Counted from the first letter of the stretch, positions 36,601-44,940 are shown. The stretch: DNA of 64,000 nt from Anaerolinea sp. (GCA_020723805.1 DYID01000012.1:1-64000); one strand, 5' to 3'. Notes: generated by a model from the sequence alone, not told the origin. Made by a program: numbers and translations.

Positions 36601-39440
36601 CGCGGACTCAAGTGCTCGTGTGGGTCGGAGGCGAGGGCGCCTCCGCCTGGCCCGACCTGCCCAACCAGCGCCTCCAACTAACCGCCGACAAAGATTCCTA
36701 CAAACCCGGCGAGACCGCCGCCGTCTTCATCCCCAACCCCTTCCCCACCAATGCCCTTGCGCTGGTGACGGTCGAACGCGGGCGCATCTCGAAGGCGGCA
36801 GTTCTCCCCGTCAGCGGGAGCGGCGTCGAGTATGCCATCCCGCTCAGCGACGACGACGCGCCAAACGTGTACGTCAGCGCAACGGTGCTGGGACAGGGCA
36901 ACGACTTCCGTCATGGGCTGGTCAACCTCCCCGTCGCGCCCGATGCGAAAGCGTTGAAGGTGCAGTTGTTTGCCAATCCGCCCGAGGCGGGTCCGCGCGA
37001 TCAGGTCACCTTCGATGTGGTTGTCACCGATCAGCAGGATCAGCCTGTGCAGGGCGAGTTCTCGCTCTCTGTGGTGGACCTCGCCACCTTGAAACTGGCG
37101 GATTCCAACGTGGAGGACATCCTGCCCGCCTTCTACGGCAATCAGCCGCTCGGCATCGAGACCGCCCTCTCGCTGGCGATGTATGGCGGGCGCAACTTCC
37201 TCGAACCCGGCGGGCTGGGCGGCGGAGGTGGAGATGAAGGCTCGTTCATTCGCGAAGACTTCCCCGACACCGCCTACTGGAACCCGTCGCTCATCACCAA
37301 CGCCGAGGGGCGCGGACAGGTGACCCTCACCCTGCCCGACTCGCTCACCACCTGGCAGGTGGACGTGCGCGGTCTTACGGTGGATACCAAAGTCGGTCAG
37401 GCGCAGACGCAAATCGTCTCTACCAAACCTTTGCTCATCCGCCCGGTCACGCCGAGGTTCCTCGTCAGCGGCGACCATGTGCTGATGGCGGCGGTCGTTC
37501 ACAACAACACCGGCAACCGCCTGAATGTTTCGGTCAATCTTCAGAGCGAGGGCTTCGTGCTGGATAACCCCGCCTCCGCTACGCGCACCTTCGAAATTTC
37601 GCCCTATGCGCAGGCGCGCGTCGAGTGGTGGGGCGTGGCGGGGCTGGCGAAGGAGGCGGACTTGGTCTTCTCCGTCACCACGAACGGGACGCCCTCCCTG
37701 CAGGATGCGGCGCGACCGGTCTGGGGCAAACTGCCCATCTTGCAATATGTCTCGCCGCAGGCGTTCGTCACGGGCGGATTTTTGCGCGGCGCCTCGGCAC
37801 AGCAGGAAGTCATCTCCCTGCCGCGCACGTTCGCGCCCGGTCCCGGAAGCGGCTTGGAAGTGGAACTCAGCCCCTCGCTGGCTGGCAGTTTGTTGTCCGC
37901 GCTGGAAGCGGTGGAGGTCCCGCCCTATTCCGTCAGCGCAGAGGCGACTCTTTCCTATCTGCTTCCCAACGTCGAAGTCCACCGCGCCTTGAACAACGCC
38001 GGCTTGAGCGACCCCGAACTCTCGCAAAGAATCGAAAAGAATCTCAACGCCAGTGTGAGCCGCATCCTGTCTTTGCAAAACGCAGACGGCGGCTGGAGTT
38101 GGTGGGGGCAGGCGTCCCCCCAAGTTGAGGGGACAGCAGGGGGGTCCGAGCCGTATATTTCCGCGTATGTGCTGTTTGGCTTGCTGCGCGCGCAGCAGGT
38201 TGGCGCCTCGGTCAATCAGGAGGCGTTGACCCGCGCAGTGACCTACCTGCAAAAGACGCAGGCGGAAATCACCGCAACCACCAGCGGCGCCGACCTCGAT
38301 GAAGCCGTCTTCGTCCAATTCGCTTTAAGTCAGGCAGGTAGTACCGATCCCAGCCGCACCGACACCCTCTATGCGGCGCGCGACCGCATGAGCCCCGCCA
38401 GCCGCGCCCTGCTCGCCTCCATCATCCACACCATCAACCCCGCCGACCCGCGCGTGAGTGAACTGCTCAACAACCTCACCGCAGAAGCCATCCGCACCGC
38501 CTCCAGCGCGCACTGGGAGACTCCGCCGCAAAACATCCTGCGCCGCGGCTCGCCCATTTACACCACCTCGGTGGTCGTGTACGTCCTTGCTCAACTCGAC
38601 CCCGCCAATCAGGTCCTGCTCGATGCCGTCCGCTACCTCAACGCGCACCGCAACGCGCGCGGCTTGTGGAGCGCCGCTCACGAAAACGCCTGGGCGATGA
38701 TCGCACTCAACGAGGCGATGGTCGGCATCGGCGACCTGCGCTCCGACTTCTCCTACAGCGCCACGCTCAACGGCAATCCGCTCACCAGCGGCGACGTGAA
38801 CGGCATCCAGCTCGAACCGCTCAAGGCGAACGTCGCGCTCGAATTCCTCTCGCCTCACTCGCCCAACCTGCTCACCATCCAGCGTGAAGACGGACTGGGG
38901 CGTCTGTTCTACAACGTCGTCCTGAAGGTCAACCGCCCGGTGCAGGATGTTCAGCCGCTCAACGCGGGAATGGGAATCGAACGTGTGTACTGCCTCGCCA
39001 AATCGAAGGACTGCACGCCTCTCACCGCCCTGAAACTTGCTCCTGACCAACCGGTCACCGCCCGGCTGACGCTGACTCTACCTCACGACGCCTACTACGT
39101 CATGGTCGAAGACCACATCCCGGCCGGCATGGAAATCCTGAACCGCAATCTCAAAACCAGCCAGTTGGGCGCAGACACCACCGGCGTGAAGGTTCAATTC
39201 AAGGACGAAGACCCCTTCGCCGAAGGCTGGGGCTGGTGGCTGTTCAACGAACCGCAGATTCACGATGAGGGCATCCTCTTCACTGCCGATTATCTCCCCG
39301 CCGGCTCCTACGTGCTGACCTACACCCTCATCCCCGTGCAGGCGGGCGAATTCCAGGTCCTTCCCGCCCATGCCTGGCAAGCCTTCTTCCCCGACGTGCA
39401 GGGAACGAGCGCAGGGATGCTCTTCAAAATCGAACCGTAA
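33603..39440 (+). CDS. alpha-2-macroglobulin-family lipoprotein without the thioester Cys
   Basis: A very large exported protein of 1945 residues. It begins with a lipoprotein signal (LILLSLLLASCGG, lipobox LASC). Bacterial Ig-like/MG domains follow (repeats of ITFYFNQPMNRASLEDAI-type Big_5 segments at about 60-330), then MG2 (IYFYTDRPIYRPGQTVYYRG, near 670), a bait-like Gly-rich region, the A2M domain (AYWNPSLITNAEGRGQVTL) and the alpha-helical TED domain (LQNADGGWSWWG). Such proteins trap or block proteases at the cell surface. The expected thioester motif (CxEQ in PYGCxEQ) is replaced by PPYSVSAEATLSYLLP, so covalent trapping is not expected. A short repeat-like insert (PQVEGTAGGS) interrupts the TED. 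No PBP1C neighbour. Confidence 0.9.
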   Translation: MMKTRFSLALHCLILLSLLLASCGGVPTLPQLPQLIAASPTPAPQASAAQQTYPPALVETDPPAGTVIGHLSPITFYFNQPMNRASLEDAIHGLPDGVFTWSDDATLVFTPAQPYPPDSPLNLEIAQTIQSAGGFAALAPQSISFTVADYLRPVNLLPKPNTTDVNVDAAIAVSFNQPVVPLGAEASSLPPAFVITPAVQGRGEWINTSTYIFHPQTALLGGTEYTVSVNDALKTATGVGLDRTVVNAWKFVTARPRVVEVNPSPDDFIPPDARIEVTFNQPMNRQSVEANFSLNGPAGAVSGTFEWLDDSSGFSFIPKSPLARGTAYTLKLNAAATSQGGVTLKSDYNASLRTYENLAVRTTETSISGINFRFTAPLANTNYDKLVSISPAVENISVTADDSTLYLYNLQPGTTYLIELSAQISDLWGQSLGSPYRIEVQTPPLTPSLWITPFSSTLFVRPDEPLLSASAVNIQSADVTVAPLTVQDFFTLQASPDLRQTYAPQNPATSSQTFTLTPNLQSNVKLRLAEPNTQLPPGLYYVNVASPQLQSKSQLIQFVASSQVNLTFKLGAADALVWAVDLSSQTPVAGAAVTLYDEGGNVLASGVTDANGLWQGAVSPVTGQVYAMLAAPGDPNFALAANTWNSGLNAWDFGYEQNIQPPHTQIYFYTDRPIYRPGQTVYYRGIVREAFNGRYELPAVTSVPIFLTDAQGTQLASINAQLSPYGTFNGQFELSQEAVPGHYIFQNSALNFFFYFEVAEYRKPEIDLNVTFLNDQIQQDGSTQAEVSARYFFDAPAANVDVRWALYSTPDYFSLPGYQTGPIDFDWLDAFRIPAGADSRYFGKFLKEGSAQTSPGGTLAISLTALPKADTPRRLTLEVTATDESGLPVSARSELTLHPADFYIGVRPDRWVGTAKAELGFELYTVDWERNPTGEKRLAAEFKQVRWETSLDENGYPQYTPVYTTVASVNPATGADGKARVSFTPPAAGTYMLDVSSGSARTQVLVWVGGEGASAWPDLPNQRLQLTADKDSYKPGETAAVFIPNPFPTNALALVTVERGRISKAAVLPVSGSGVEYAIPLSDDDAPNVYVSATVLGQGNDFRHGLVNLPVAPDAKALKVQLFANPPEAGPRDQVTFDVVVTDQQDQPVQGEFSLSVVDLATLKLADSNVEDILPAFYGNQPLGIETALSLAMYGGRNFLEPGGLGGGGGDEGSFIREDFPDTAYWNPSLITNAEGRGQVTLTLPDSLTTWQVDVRGLTVDTKVGQAQTQIVSTKPLLIRPVTPRFLVSGDHVLMAAVVHNNTGNRLNVSVNLQSEGFVLDNPASATRTFEISPYAQARVEWWGVAGLAKEADLVFSVTTNGTPSLQDAARPVWGKLPILQYVSPQAFVTGGFLRGASAQQEVISLPRTFAPGPGSGLEVELSPSLAGSLLSALEAVEVPPYSVSAEATLSYLLPNVEVHRALNNAGLSDPELSQRIEKNLNASVSRILSLQNADGGWSWWGQASPQVEGTAGGSEPYISAYVLFGLLRAQQVGASVNQEALTRAVTYLQKTQAEITATTSGADLDEAVFVQFALSQAGSTDPSRTDTLYAARDRMSPASRALLASIIHTINPADPRVSELLNNLTAEAIRTASSAHWETPPQNILRRGSPIYTTSVVVYVLAQLDPANQVLLDAVRYLNAHRNARGLWSAAHENAWAMIALNEAMVGIGDLRSDFSYSATLNGNPLTSGDVNGIQLEPLKANVALEFLSPHSPNLLTIQREDGLGRLFYNVVLKVNRPVQDVQPLNAGMGIERVYCLAKSKDCTPLTALKLAPDQPVTARLTLTLPHDAYYVMVEDHIPAGMEILNRNLKTSQLGADTTGVKVQFKDEDPFAEGWGWWLFNEPQIHDEGILFTADYLPAGSYVLTYTLIPVQAGEFQVLPAHAWQAFFPDVQGTSAGMLFKIEP

Positions 39441-39447
39441 AAGAATC

Positions 39448-39520
39448 AGCCACGGATTACACCGATTGACACGGAATGAATCATCCGTGAAAATCCGTGT
39501 AATCCGTGGCTTGAATTTTT
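39448..39520 (+). terminator. hairpin repeat acting as terminator (AGCCACGGATTACAC arms)
   Basis: Arms of 15 bp (AGCCACGGATTACAC / GTGTAATCCGTGGCT) with an inner unit, followed by TTGAATTTTTTC. The AATCCGTG(G)C unit is a dispersed repeat; part of it reappears at 62220-62235. Confidence 0.65.
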
Positions 39521-39567
39521 TCTTACAACCTCTCACTCCCTACTCCCCACTTTCCACTCCCCACTTT

Positions 39568-40341
39568 CTATCTCACCATCCCCCACACTGCCAGCGCCCC
39601 GAAGACCGCCAGCACCAGCGCCGCGCCGGTCACCACCTCGCCCAGCGAGCGGCGGTCTGTCACATACAGCATGGGAGCCATCCCCTCGATCTCCCACAGC
39701 GGACTGGCAAACCAGGTGAACATCAACCCGCCGAGCAGCCCACCGATGTGCCCCCAGTTGTCAATGCCGGGCAGCGACGCCCCCAGGAACAGATTAATCG
39801 CGATGATGAAAAGCACATTCCCGATGGCGCTGCGGAACTGCCCTGCCAGCAGGCGGCGGTTGCGATAGAGAAAAACCGCCTCCGCCCCCACCAGCCCAAA
39901 CACCGCCGTGGACGCGCCCACCGAGTAGCCGCCGGTCAGCAAAAACGAGGTGACATTTCCTGCAAACGCGCCCAAGAGGTACAGCGCGAGAAACCTGCCG
40001 CGCCCGAAAAACTGCTCTAGTGCGCTCCCAAACGAAAGCAGGGCATACATGTTGAAGAAAATATGCGTCAACGAACCGTGCAGCAAAACGGGGGTGAGCA
40101 ACCGCCAGACCTGCCCCGCCTGGATGAATTCATTGATGCGCGCGCCGTACAGCGACAGCCAGTCAATGTTGGAAAAGGAGGTCGGATACCCGAACAACAA
40201 AACGCTGGCAACCTGCAGGAGATACGCCAGCACCGTCACGCCGATGATGGCATAGGTCACATACGGGACGGCTTGCGGTAGAGTCACACGAACGGGTTGT
40301 GGAACAGCCTCCGGCGCGGCGGGAGGCGTCTCGTAATTCAT
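39568..40341 (-). CDS. rhomboid-family intramembrane serine protease
   Basis: A 257-residue membrane protein with six or seven helices that cleaves other membrane proteins inside the bilayer. The catalytic Ser144 lies in GASTAVFG (GxSx pattern), His198 in NWGHIGGLLGG, and the oxyanion region is HGSLTHIFFNMYAL with the conserved His and Asn. WRLLTPVLLHGSLTHI is the family's L1 loop region. The start overlaps the guanylate kinase stop by four bases (ATGA), so the two genes are coupled though unrelated in function. Confidence 0.94.
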   Translation of the reverse strand: MNYETPPAAPEAVPQPVRVTLPQAVPYVTYAIIGVTVLAYLLQVASVLLFGYPTSFSNIDWLSLYGARINEFIQAGQVWRLLTPVLLHGSLTHIFFNMYALLSFGSALEQFFGRGRFLALYLLGAFAGNVTSFLLTGGYSVGASTAVFGLVGAEAVFLYRNRRLLAGQFRSAIGNVLFIIAINLFLGASLPGIDNWGHIGGLLGGLMFTWFASPLWEIEGMAPMLYVTDRRSLGEVVTGAALVLAVFGALAVWGMVR

Positions 40342-40970
40342 AGGGAAACCTTTCGCGGCTTCACGCGGTGATGTTCCGCCGTAATGATGGCGCGGATGAC
40401 ATCCACTGTTTCGTCGAGTTGAAAGTCGCGGTTGATGATGACGTAATCGAACGCCTCCACCCGTTTCAATTCCTTGCGCGCCGTGGCAATGCGGATGGCG
40501 AGTGAATCGGCGGTTTCGGTCTTGCGCGTTTCGAGGCGATGCACCAATTCCTCTTCGCTTTCAGTGGTAATGAAAATCAGGAGCGCATCCGGCGCAAGTT
40601 TACGCACCGTTTCCGCGCCCTGCACATCGAGGCGCATCACCACGTCCTTGCCGCTTTCCAGCGCCTCGCGCACCTGCTGTTTCGGAATGCCCTTGTAATC
40701 GCCGTACACGATGGCATGTTCGATCAGTTCGTCCTCGTCAATCATGCGGGCGAACTCGTCCTTCGTGACAAAGAAATAATCCTTGCCGTGAACTTCGTTG
40801 GCGCGCCGCGGACGTGTGGTGGCGGTGACCACGAAATGAAACGGCATGCCGCGTTCTTTCATCCGCTGCATAACGGTATCCTTGCCAACGCCCGAAGGAC
40901 CCGAAATGACGATCAACAGCGGCTGGGGATGATGCAAATTGAACTCTGAATTGACAGATGAGGAAGACAT
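40338..40970 (-). CDS. gmk: guanylate kinase
   Basis: Converts GMP and ATP to GDP and ADP; 210 residues. P-loop ISGPSGVGKDTVMQRM, GMP-binding TTRPRRANEVHGKDYFF, YGDYKGIPKQQV and DVQGAETVRKL. The start is set at MSSSSVNS because a TATAAT box ends six bases before this ATG, which would make the mRNA leaderless; a longer reading would include the promoter itself. Confidence 0.96.
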   Translation of the reverse strand: MSSSSVNSEFNLHHPQPLLIVISGPSGVGKDTVMQRMKERGMPFHFVVTATTRPRRANEVHGKDYFFVTKDEFARMIDEDELIEHAIVYGDYKGIPKQQVREALESGKDVVMRLDVQGAETVRKLAPDALLIFITTESEEELVHRLETRKTETADSLAIRIATARKELKRVEAFDYVIINRDFQLDETVDVIRAIITAEHHRVKPRKVSL

Positions 40971-40976
40971 GCTGAA

Positions 40977-40982
40977 ATTATA
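40977..40982 (-). promoter_or_regulatory. -10 box of gmk, six bases before the ATG
   Basis: Perfect TATAAT on the minus strand, then six bases, then ATG. Transcription starting about seven bases downstream would begin at or near the start codon. Confidence 0.65.
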
Positions 40983-41031
40983 CCAGACGGCAAACAACGA
41001 CTTCGGAAGTTTCATCGGGGAGAGTGTCTAA

Positions 41032-41158
41032 AAGGCTGGGCTAAAGAAATTCGCCACAGAGAACACAGAGTCCACGGAGGTTTTTCAAAGAGATTTTCTC
41101 CGTGATTTTTGTGCGCTCCGTGGTTAAATCTTTTGCAAGCCCGCGAGATTAGGCACTC
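41032..41158. repeat. inverted-repeat element, family F copy 2 (GAGTGTCTAA ends)
   Basis: Ends GAGTGTCTAA and TTAGGCACTC (one mismatch) around CCACAGAGAACACAGAG and CTCCGTGGTTAAATC units. The left half matches the reversed right half of the element at 3320-3430 base for base over much of its length. Confidence 0.6.
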
Positions 41159-41159
41159 C

Positions 41160-41990
41160 TTATCGGGAGAGCGCCCGCTCCACCATCGGACCGATTTCCC
41201 CGCCTCCCCCCCCGCCCTCAACCAGGCTCAGCCAGACGAGAAACTCGGCATTCCCCTTCGGTCCCAACAGCGGACTCTTGATCAGCCCGCGAACACTGAA
41301 CCCCTCGCCCTGCGCGAACGACAGCACATCCATCAGCACCTGCCGGTGAATCTGCGGGTCGCGGATCACGCCATCGCCGCGCGAAACATCTTTTCGCCCG
41401 GCTTCGAATTGGGGCTTGATGAGGGCAATGATACCTAACCCCCCTGCGCCCCCCTTCCCTCTCAGGGAAGGGGGGACGGGGGGGTTAGGTCCAAGCCACT
41501 TTTTCACCACTGGCAGCAGCAACTTCAGCGAAATAAACGACGCATCCACCGTCACCAGCGAGACCGGCTCCGGCAACGACTCGACATAGCGTGCGTTGGT
41601 CTCTTCCATCACCACCACGCGCGGGTCGTTGCGCAGTTTCCAGTGCAGAATGCCCTTCCCCACGTCAATGGCATAGACCTTCGCCGCGCCGCGCTGTAGC
41701 AGACAGTCAGTAAAACCGCCGGTGGAGGCGCCCACATCGGCGCAGACCAGCCCGCGCACATCGAGGGCAAAGGCTTCGAGGGCGGCATCCAGTTTTTCGC
41801 CGCCGCGCGAAACAAAGCGCGGACCAGATTCCACTGTCAGCGGGGCAGAGGCGTCCACGGTTGTGGCAGGCTTCAGGGCGGTCTGACCGGCGACGCGCAC
41901 CTGTCCTGCCATGATGAGCGCCTGCGCCTTGGCGCGCGATTCGGCGAGTCCGCGCTCCACCAGTAACACATCCAAGCGTACTTTTGTCAT
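41160..41990 (-). CDS. tlyA: TlyA-family rRNA 2'-O-methyltransferase
   Basis: A 276-residue protein with an N-terminal S4 RNA-binding domain (RLDVLLVERGLAESRAKAQA) and a FtsJ-like methyltransferase: VSRGGEKLDAALEAF, SAM motif CADVGASTGGFTDCLLQRGA, YAIDVGKGILHWKLR, VSLVTVDASFISLKLLLP and ALIKPQFEAGRKDV. TlyA methylates 2'-O riboses in 16S and 23S rRNA. Between KKWLGP and IALIKPQ is an extra NPPVPPSLRGKGGAGGLGI coded by an inverted-repeat element with ends CCTAACCCCCC / GGGGGGTTAGG (41434-41489) that sits in frame. TACAAT ends nine bases before the ATG. Confidence 0.94.
   Translation of the reverse strand: MTKVRLDVLLVERGLAESRAKAQALIMAGQVRVAGQTALKPATTVDASAPLTVESGPRFVSRGGEKLDAALEAFALDVRGLVCADVGASTGGFTDCLLQRGAAKVYAIDVGKGILHWKLRNDPRVVVMEETNARYVESLPEPVSLVTVDASFISLKLLLPVVKKWLGPNPPVPPSLRGKGGAGGLGIIALIKPQFEAGRKDVSRGDGVIRDPQIHRQVLMDVLSFAQGEGFSVRGLIKSPLLGPKGNAEFLVWLSLVEGGGGGGEIGPMVERALSR
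41434..41489. repeat. inverted-repeat element inside tlyA
   Basis: Terminal arms CCTAACCCCCC / GGGGGGTTAGG and an inner CTTCCCT / AGGGAAG hairpin. This is the kind of dispersed unit that encodes PPxPPSLxxKGG peptides when it lands in a gene. It keeps the tlyA frame open. Confidence 0.7.
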
Positions 41991-42025
41991 GGTGTTGGTA
42001 TTGTACTGCTTGCGGGCAAAAAAGG

Positions 42026-42031
42026 TAAAAT
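42026..42031 (+). promoter_or_regulatory. -10 box of the UbiA-family gene, six bases before the ATG
   Basis: TAAAAT followed by six bases and ATG; another apparent leaderless start. Confidence 0.5.
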
Positions 42032-42037
42032 TACTTC

Positions 42038-42907
42038 ATGCTCAAACATCTGCTCAAAACCATGCGCCCCCGTCAGTGGATCAAGAACGGCTTCGTCTTT
42101 TTTGCGCTGATCTTCGACAAACAATTGTTTCAGACAGAGCCGTTCCTGCGAACACTGGAGGGGTTCGTTTTGTTTTGTTTGATTTCCAGCGCGGTGTATC
42201 TGTTCAACGACATCGCAGATATCGAAGCCGACCGCATCCACCCGGAAAAGAGACACCGCCCGCTGGCGGCGGGGAAACTGCCCATAAGCGTTGCGTTTGC
42301 CGCCGCTGTGATTCTGGCGCTGGCGGCGCTGGCATTCGGATATTGGCTCGCGCCAGCGTTTGCAGGAGTGCTGGCAGCCTACTTTGTCATCAACCTGCTG
42401 TATTCGCGCTGGCTCAAACACATTCCCATTCTCGACGTGTTGATCATCGCGGCGGGGTTCGTCCTGCGTGTGGCGGCTGGCGTGATGTTGATTACCGTGG
42501 AGCGCTTCTCGCCCTGGCTCTACATGATTACCGTGCTGTTTTCCCTTTACCTCGGGCTGGGCAAACGCCGCGCCGAAATAAGCCTGCTGGCGCAAGGCGC
42601 CGGCGCGCACCGCAAAGTGCTGGACGGCTACACCCTGCCCCTGCTCGACCAGTACATCACCATTGTTTCCGGCACCACCATCGTCGCCTACTCGCTCTAC
42701 ACGTTCTCCGCGCCCAACCTGCCCGAAAACCACAGCATGATGCTGACCATTCCCTTCGTGGTATATGGCATCTTCCGCTACCTGCAGCTCATTCAAATCG
42801 GCAACGCCGGCGGCTCCCCCGAAGAAGTGGCGCTCACCGACCGTCCTTTGCAAGTCACGGTGTTGTTGTGGGGGCTGACAGTGATTGCCATCTTCTACCT
42901 GACATAA
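42038..42907 (+). CDS. UbiA-family prenyltransferase, decaprenyl-phosphate phosphoribosyltransferase-like
   Basis: A 289-residue membrane protein with eight or nine helices. The first Asp-rich motif is NDIADIEADRIHPEKRHRPLA (around residue 57, quoted here as the family motif), and the second region is LYSRWLKHIPILDVLIIAAG. The start KTMRPRQWIKNGFVF and the HPEKRxRPLA ending are those of the branch that puts phosphoribose on polyprenyl phosphate (DPPR synthase, first step of arabinose donor formation in Actinobacteria). Related proteins in other phyla are poorly studied, so the substrate is inferred. Mevalonate kinase follows six bases on; both serve isoprenoid metabolism. Confidence 0.8.
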   Translation: MLKHLLKTMRPRQWIKNGFVFFALIFDKQLFQTEPFLRTLEGFVLFCLISSAVYLFNDIADIEADRIHPEKRHRPLAAGKLPISVAFAAAVILALAALAFGYWLAPAFAGVLAAYFVINLLYSRWLKHIPILDVLIIAAGFVLRVAAGVMLITVERFSPWLYMITVLFSLYLGLGKRRAEISLLAQGAGAHRKVLDGYTLPLLDQYITIVSGTTIVAYSLYTFSAPNLPENHSMMLTIPFVVYGIFRYLQLIQIGNAGGSPEEVALTDRPLQVTVLLWGLTVIAIFYLT

Positions 42908-42913
42908 GGCGGA

Positions 42914-43840
42914 ATGACCACAGCCTCCGCCCCCGGCAAAATCATCCTCTTTGGCGAACATGCCGTCGTGTACGGACGACCGGCGCTTGCCGTGCCGGTC
43001 ACGCAGGTTCACGCGGATGTGGACATCGCCGCTTCAGACCGCCCCGGCATCTGGATTCACGCCCCGGGCATTTCCCTCCGCTCGGAACTCAACTCGCTTC
43101 CCTCCGACCATCCGATTGCTGCAGTTATACATAACTTTTTCTTTCTCGCGCGCGTTTCCCCCTTTCCGCCGTTGAAGATTCACATTTCATCCACCATTCC
43201 TGTTGCCTCCGGTCTCGGCTCCGGCGCGGCAGTGACTGTTGCCCTGGTGCGGGCGCTGGCGGTTCACTTCAACTTCCCGATGACGGACGAAGAGGTCAAC
43301 GCCTTTGCCTACGAGATCGAAAAAATCCATCACGGCACGCCCTCGGGCATTGACAACACCGTCATCACATATGCAAAGCCAGTCTATTTTGTGCGAGGTC
43401 AGCCCATCGAAACGTTCACCGTCGGTCAGCCGTTTACTCTGGTCATTGGCGATACGGGTATCCCCGCGCCGACGAAAGAATCGGTGGGCGATGTGAGGAA
43501 ATTATGGGAGGCTGATAAGGAAAAGTGGGAGGAGGTGTTCGATCGGATTGGCAGGATTGTGAAAGAGGCACGAAAACAAATAGAAAGAGGAAAGTGGAAA
43601 GAGTTGGGCGGTTTGATGAACGACAATCACGCCCTGTTACAACAGATGACCGTCTCCTCGCCCGAACTGGACAGGCTGGTCGAAGCGGCGCGAAAGGCGG
43701 GGGCGCTGGGGGCAAAACTCAGCGGAGGCGGGCGCGGCGGCAACATGATCGCCCTGGTCGAGCCGTCGGATGCCGAAGCAGTCGTCAGGTCGCTGAAAGA
43801 GGCGGGGGCGAAAAGCACCATCGTCACCAAAATCGGGTGA
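42914..43840 (+). CDS. mvk: mevalonate kinase
   Basis: A GHMP kinase of 308 residues that phosphorylates mevalonate. Motif 1 APGKIILFGEHAVVYGRPA at the start, motif 2 IPVASGLGSGAAVTVAL near residue 95-110, catalytic Asp in HHGTPSGIDNTVI, and motif 3 KLSGGGRGGNMIAL near the end. The order of motifs and HAVVYG is specific to mevalonate kinase. It belongs to the mevalonate route to isoprenoids, with mvaD about 18 kb away in the same window. Confidence 0.95.
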   Translation: MTTASAPGKIILFGEHAVVYGRPALAVPVTQVHADVDIAASDRPGIWIHAPGISLRSELNSLPSDHPIAAVIHNFFFLARVSPFPPLKIHISSTIPVASGLGSGAAVTVALVRALAVHFNFPMTDEEVNAFAYEIEKIHHGTPSGIDNTVITYAKPVYFVRGQPIETFTVGQPFTLVIGDTGIPAPTKESVGDVRKLWEADKEKWEEVFDRIGRIVKEARKQIERGKWKELGGLMNDNHALLQQMTVSSPELDRLVEAARKAGALGAKLSGGGRGGNMIALVEPSDAEAVVRSLKEAGAKSTIVTKIG

Positions 43841-43849
43841 AGGCGGAGA

Positions 43850-44776
43850 TCAAAACCAGTCGCGTTTATAGAAGATGTAGGTGGCAACCGCCGTCACTCC
43901 AACCGTCACGCCGATAATGAACAAAAAGGCAAGCGGATGGTCCTGGGCAGGCAGGCTGACGTTCATGCCGTAAAAGGATGCGACAATGGTCGGCAGGTTG
44001 AGGATGATGGTGAGCGCGGCGAGGGCTTTCATCACCACGTTCAGGTTGTTCGAGATGATGGAGGCAAAGGCGTCCATCATGGAGGCGAGAATTTCGGTGT
44101 TGATGTTGGTCATCTGAATGGCTTGCTGGTTTTCGGTCAGCACGTCTTCGAGCAGGTCCTGGTCTTCTTCGTAATAGTTGAAAATCTGCATCCGCTGGAC
44201 ACGTTCCATCATCACTTCGTTCGAGCGCAGGGCGGTTGCAAAATAGGTGAGGCTCTTCTGGTATTTGAGCAGTTCCAGCAATTCGCGGTTGCGCTGCGAT
44301 TTTTGCAACTGATCTTCGATTGCCTCGGTCGTGCGGTTGATTTCACGCAGATGAGTCAGGTAGCGTGTGGCGGTTTCGAGAAAGATATACAGGGCAAAAC
44401 GATAGCGTTTGCCGGTCTTCAACATACGATACTTGCCGTTGGCAAGCACTTTGAACATTTCCTTGTCGTACTTGCAAATGGTGACAATCATGTTGCCGAG
44501 AATCATGATGCCGAGCGGGATGGTGATGTAGGGAGGGTCGCTTTCCAATTGGCGGTGAGGGACGCGAAGCAGGATGAAGGTGTAATCTTCATCGCGTTCG
44601 ATGCGCGGCATTTCATCGAGGTCGAGGGAATAATTGATATAGTCAATATCCACACCCCAGTTGACCAGTTGCTCGATCTCTTCCGGCGTGGGGTCCACAA
44701 CCTTGACCCATGCGCCGTTCACCATCGAGTCCAGTTGTTCGATTCCCCGCTCGGTGGTTTTGTAAATGGTGAGCAT
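43850..44776 (-). CDS. CorA-family divalent cation transporter
   Basis: A 308-residue CorA/MIT-type magnesium transporter or relative. A large N-terminal cytoplasmic part is rich in acidic residues and helices (LTENQQAIQMTNINTEILAS). Two C-terminal membrane helices follow, separated by the signature YGMNVSLP (Gly270-Met-Asn). The final tail is short and basic (YKRDW). The start has AAGGAGG six bases upstream. Two mutually exclusive hairpins abut this ribosome site (see the leader entry), so translation control is likely. Whether Mg, Co/Ni or another ion is moved cannot be told. Confidence 0.93.
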   Translation of the reverse strand: MLTIYKTTERGIEQLDSMVNGAWVKVVDPTPEEIEQLVNWGVDIDYINYSLDLDEMPRIERDEDYTFILLRVPHRQLESDPPYITIPLGIMILGNMIVTICKYDKEMFKVLANGKYRMLKTGKRYRFALYIFLETATRYLTHLREINRTTEAIEDQLQKSQRNRELLELLKYQKSLTYFATALRSNEVMMERVQRMQIFNYYEEDQDLLEDVLTENQQAIQMTNINTEILASMMDAFASIISNNLNVVMKALAALTIILNLPTIVASFYGMNVSLPAQDHPLAFLFIIGVTVGVTAVATYIFYKRDWF

Positions 44777-44940
44777 GAATGCCTCCTTGCGTGAGATCAT
44801 CACGCAGAGGCATGGCTCATCTGCGTGATGTCATGGATGTCGCAATGCGTAAACTCCGTCCGTACTGGGCGGCTGGCTCTCGGTATTTCCTGAAGTGCTT
44901 TCGTTCGTAAACATCACGGTTCCTTGCGGCGGTTATTGTA
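44777..44940 (-). promoter_or_regulatory. structured leader of the corA-like gene with alternative hairpins
   Basis: On the minus strand ATCACGCAGA pairs with TCTGCGTGAT (10 bp), and the right arm can instead pair further on (TGCGTGA with TCACGCA) right beside the AAGGAGG ribosome site. Upstream lies a 100-base stretch with more possible stems. No match to the M-box or other riboswitch classes I know was seen. It may be a metal-sensing leader, but that is inferred from place and pairing only. Confidence 0.5.

Noticed and set aside
44777-44940. M-box magnesium riboswitch
   Set aside because: The conserved M-box core sequences are not seen; kept only as an unclassified structured leader.
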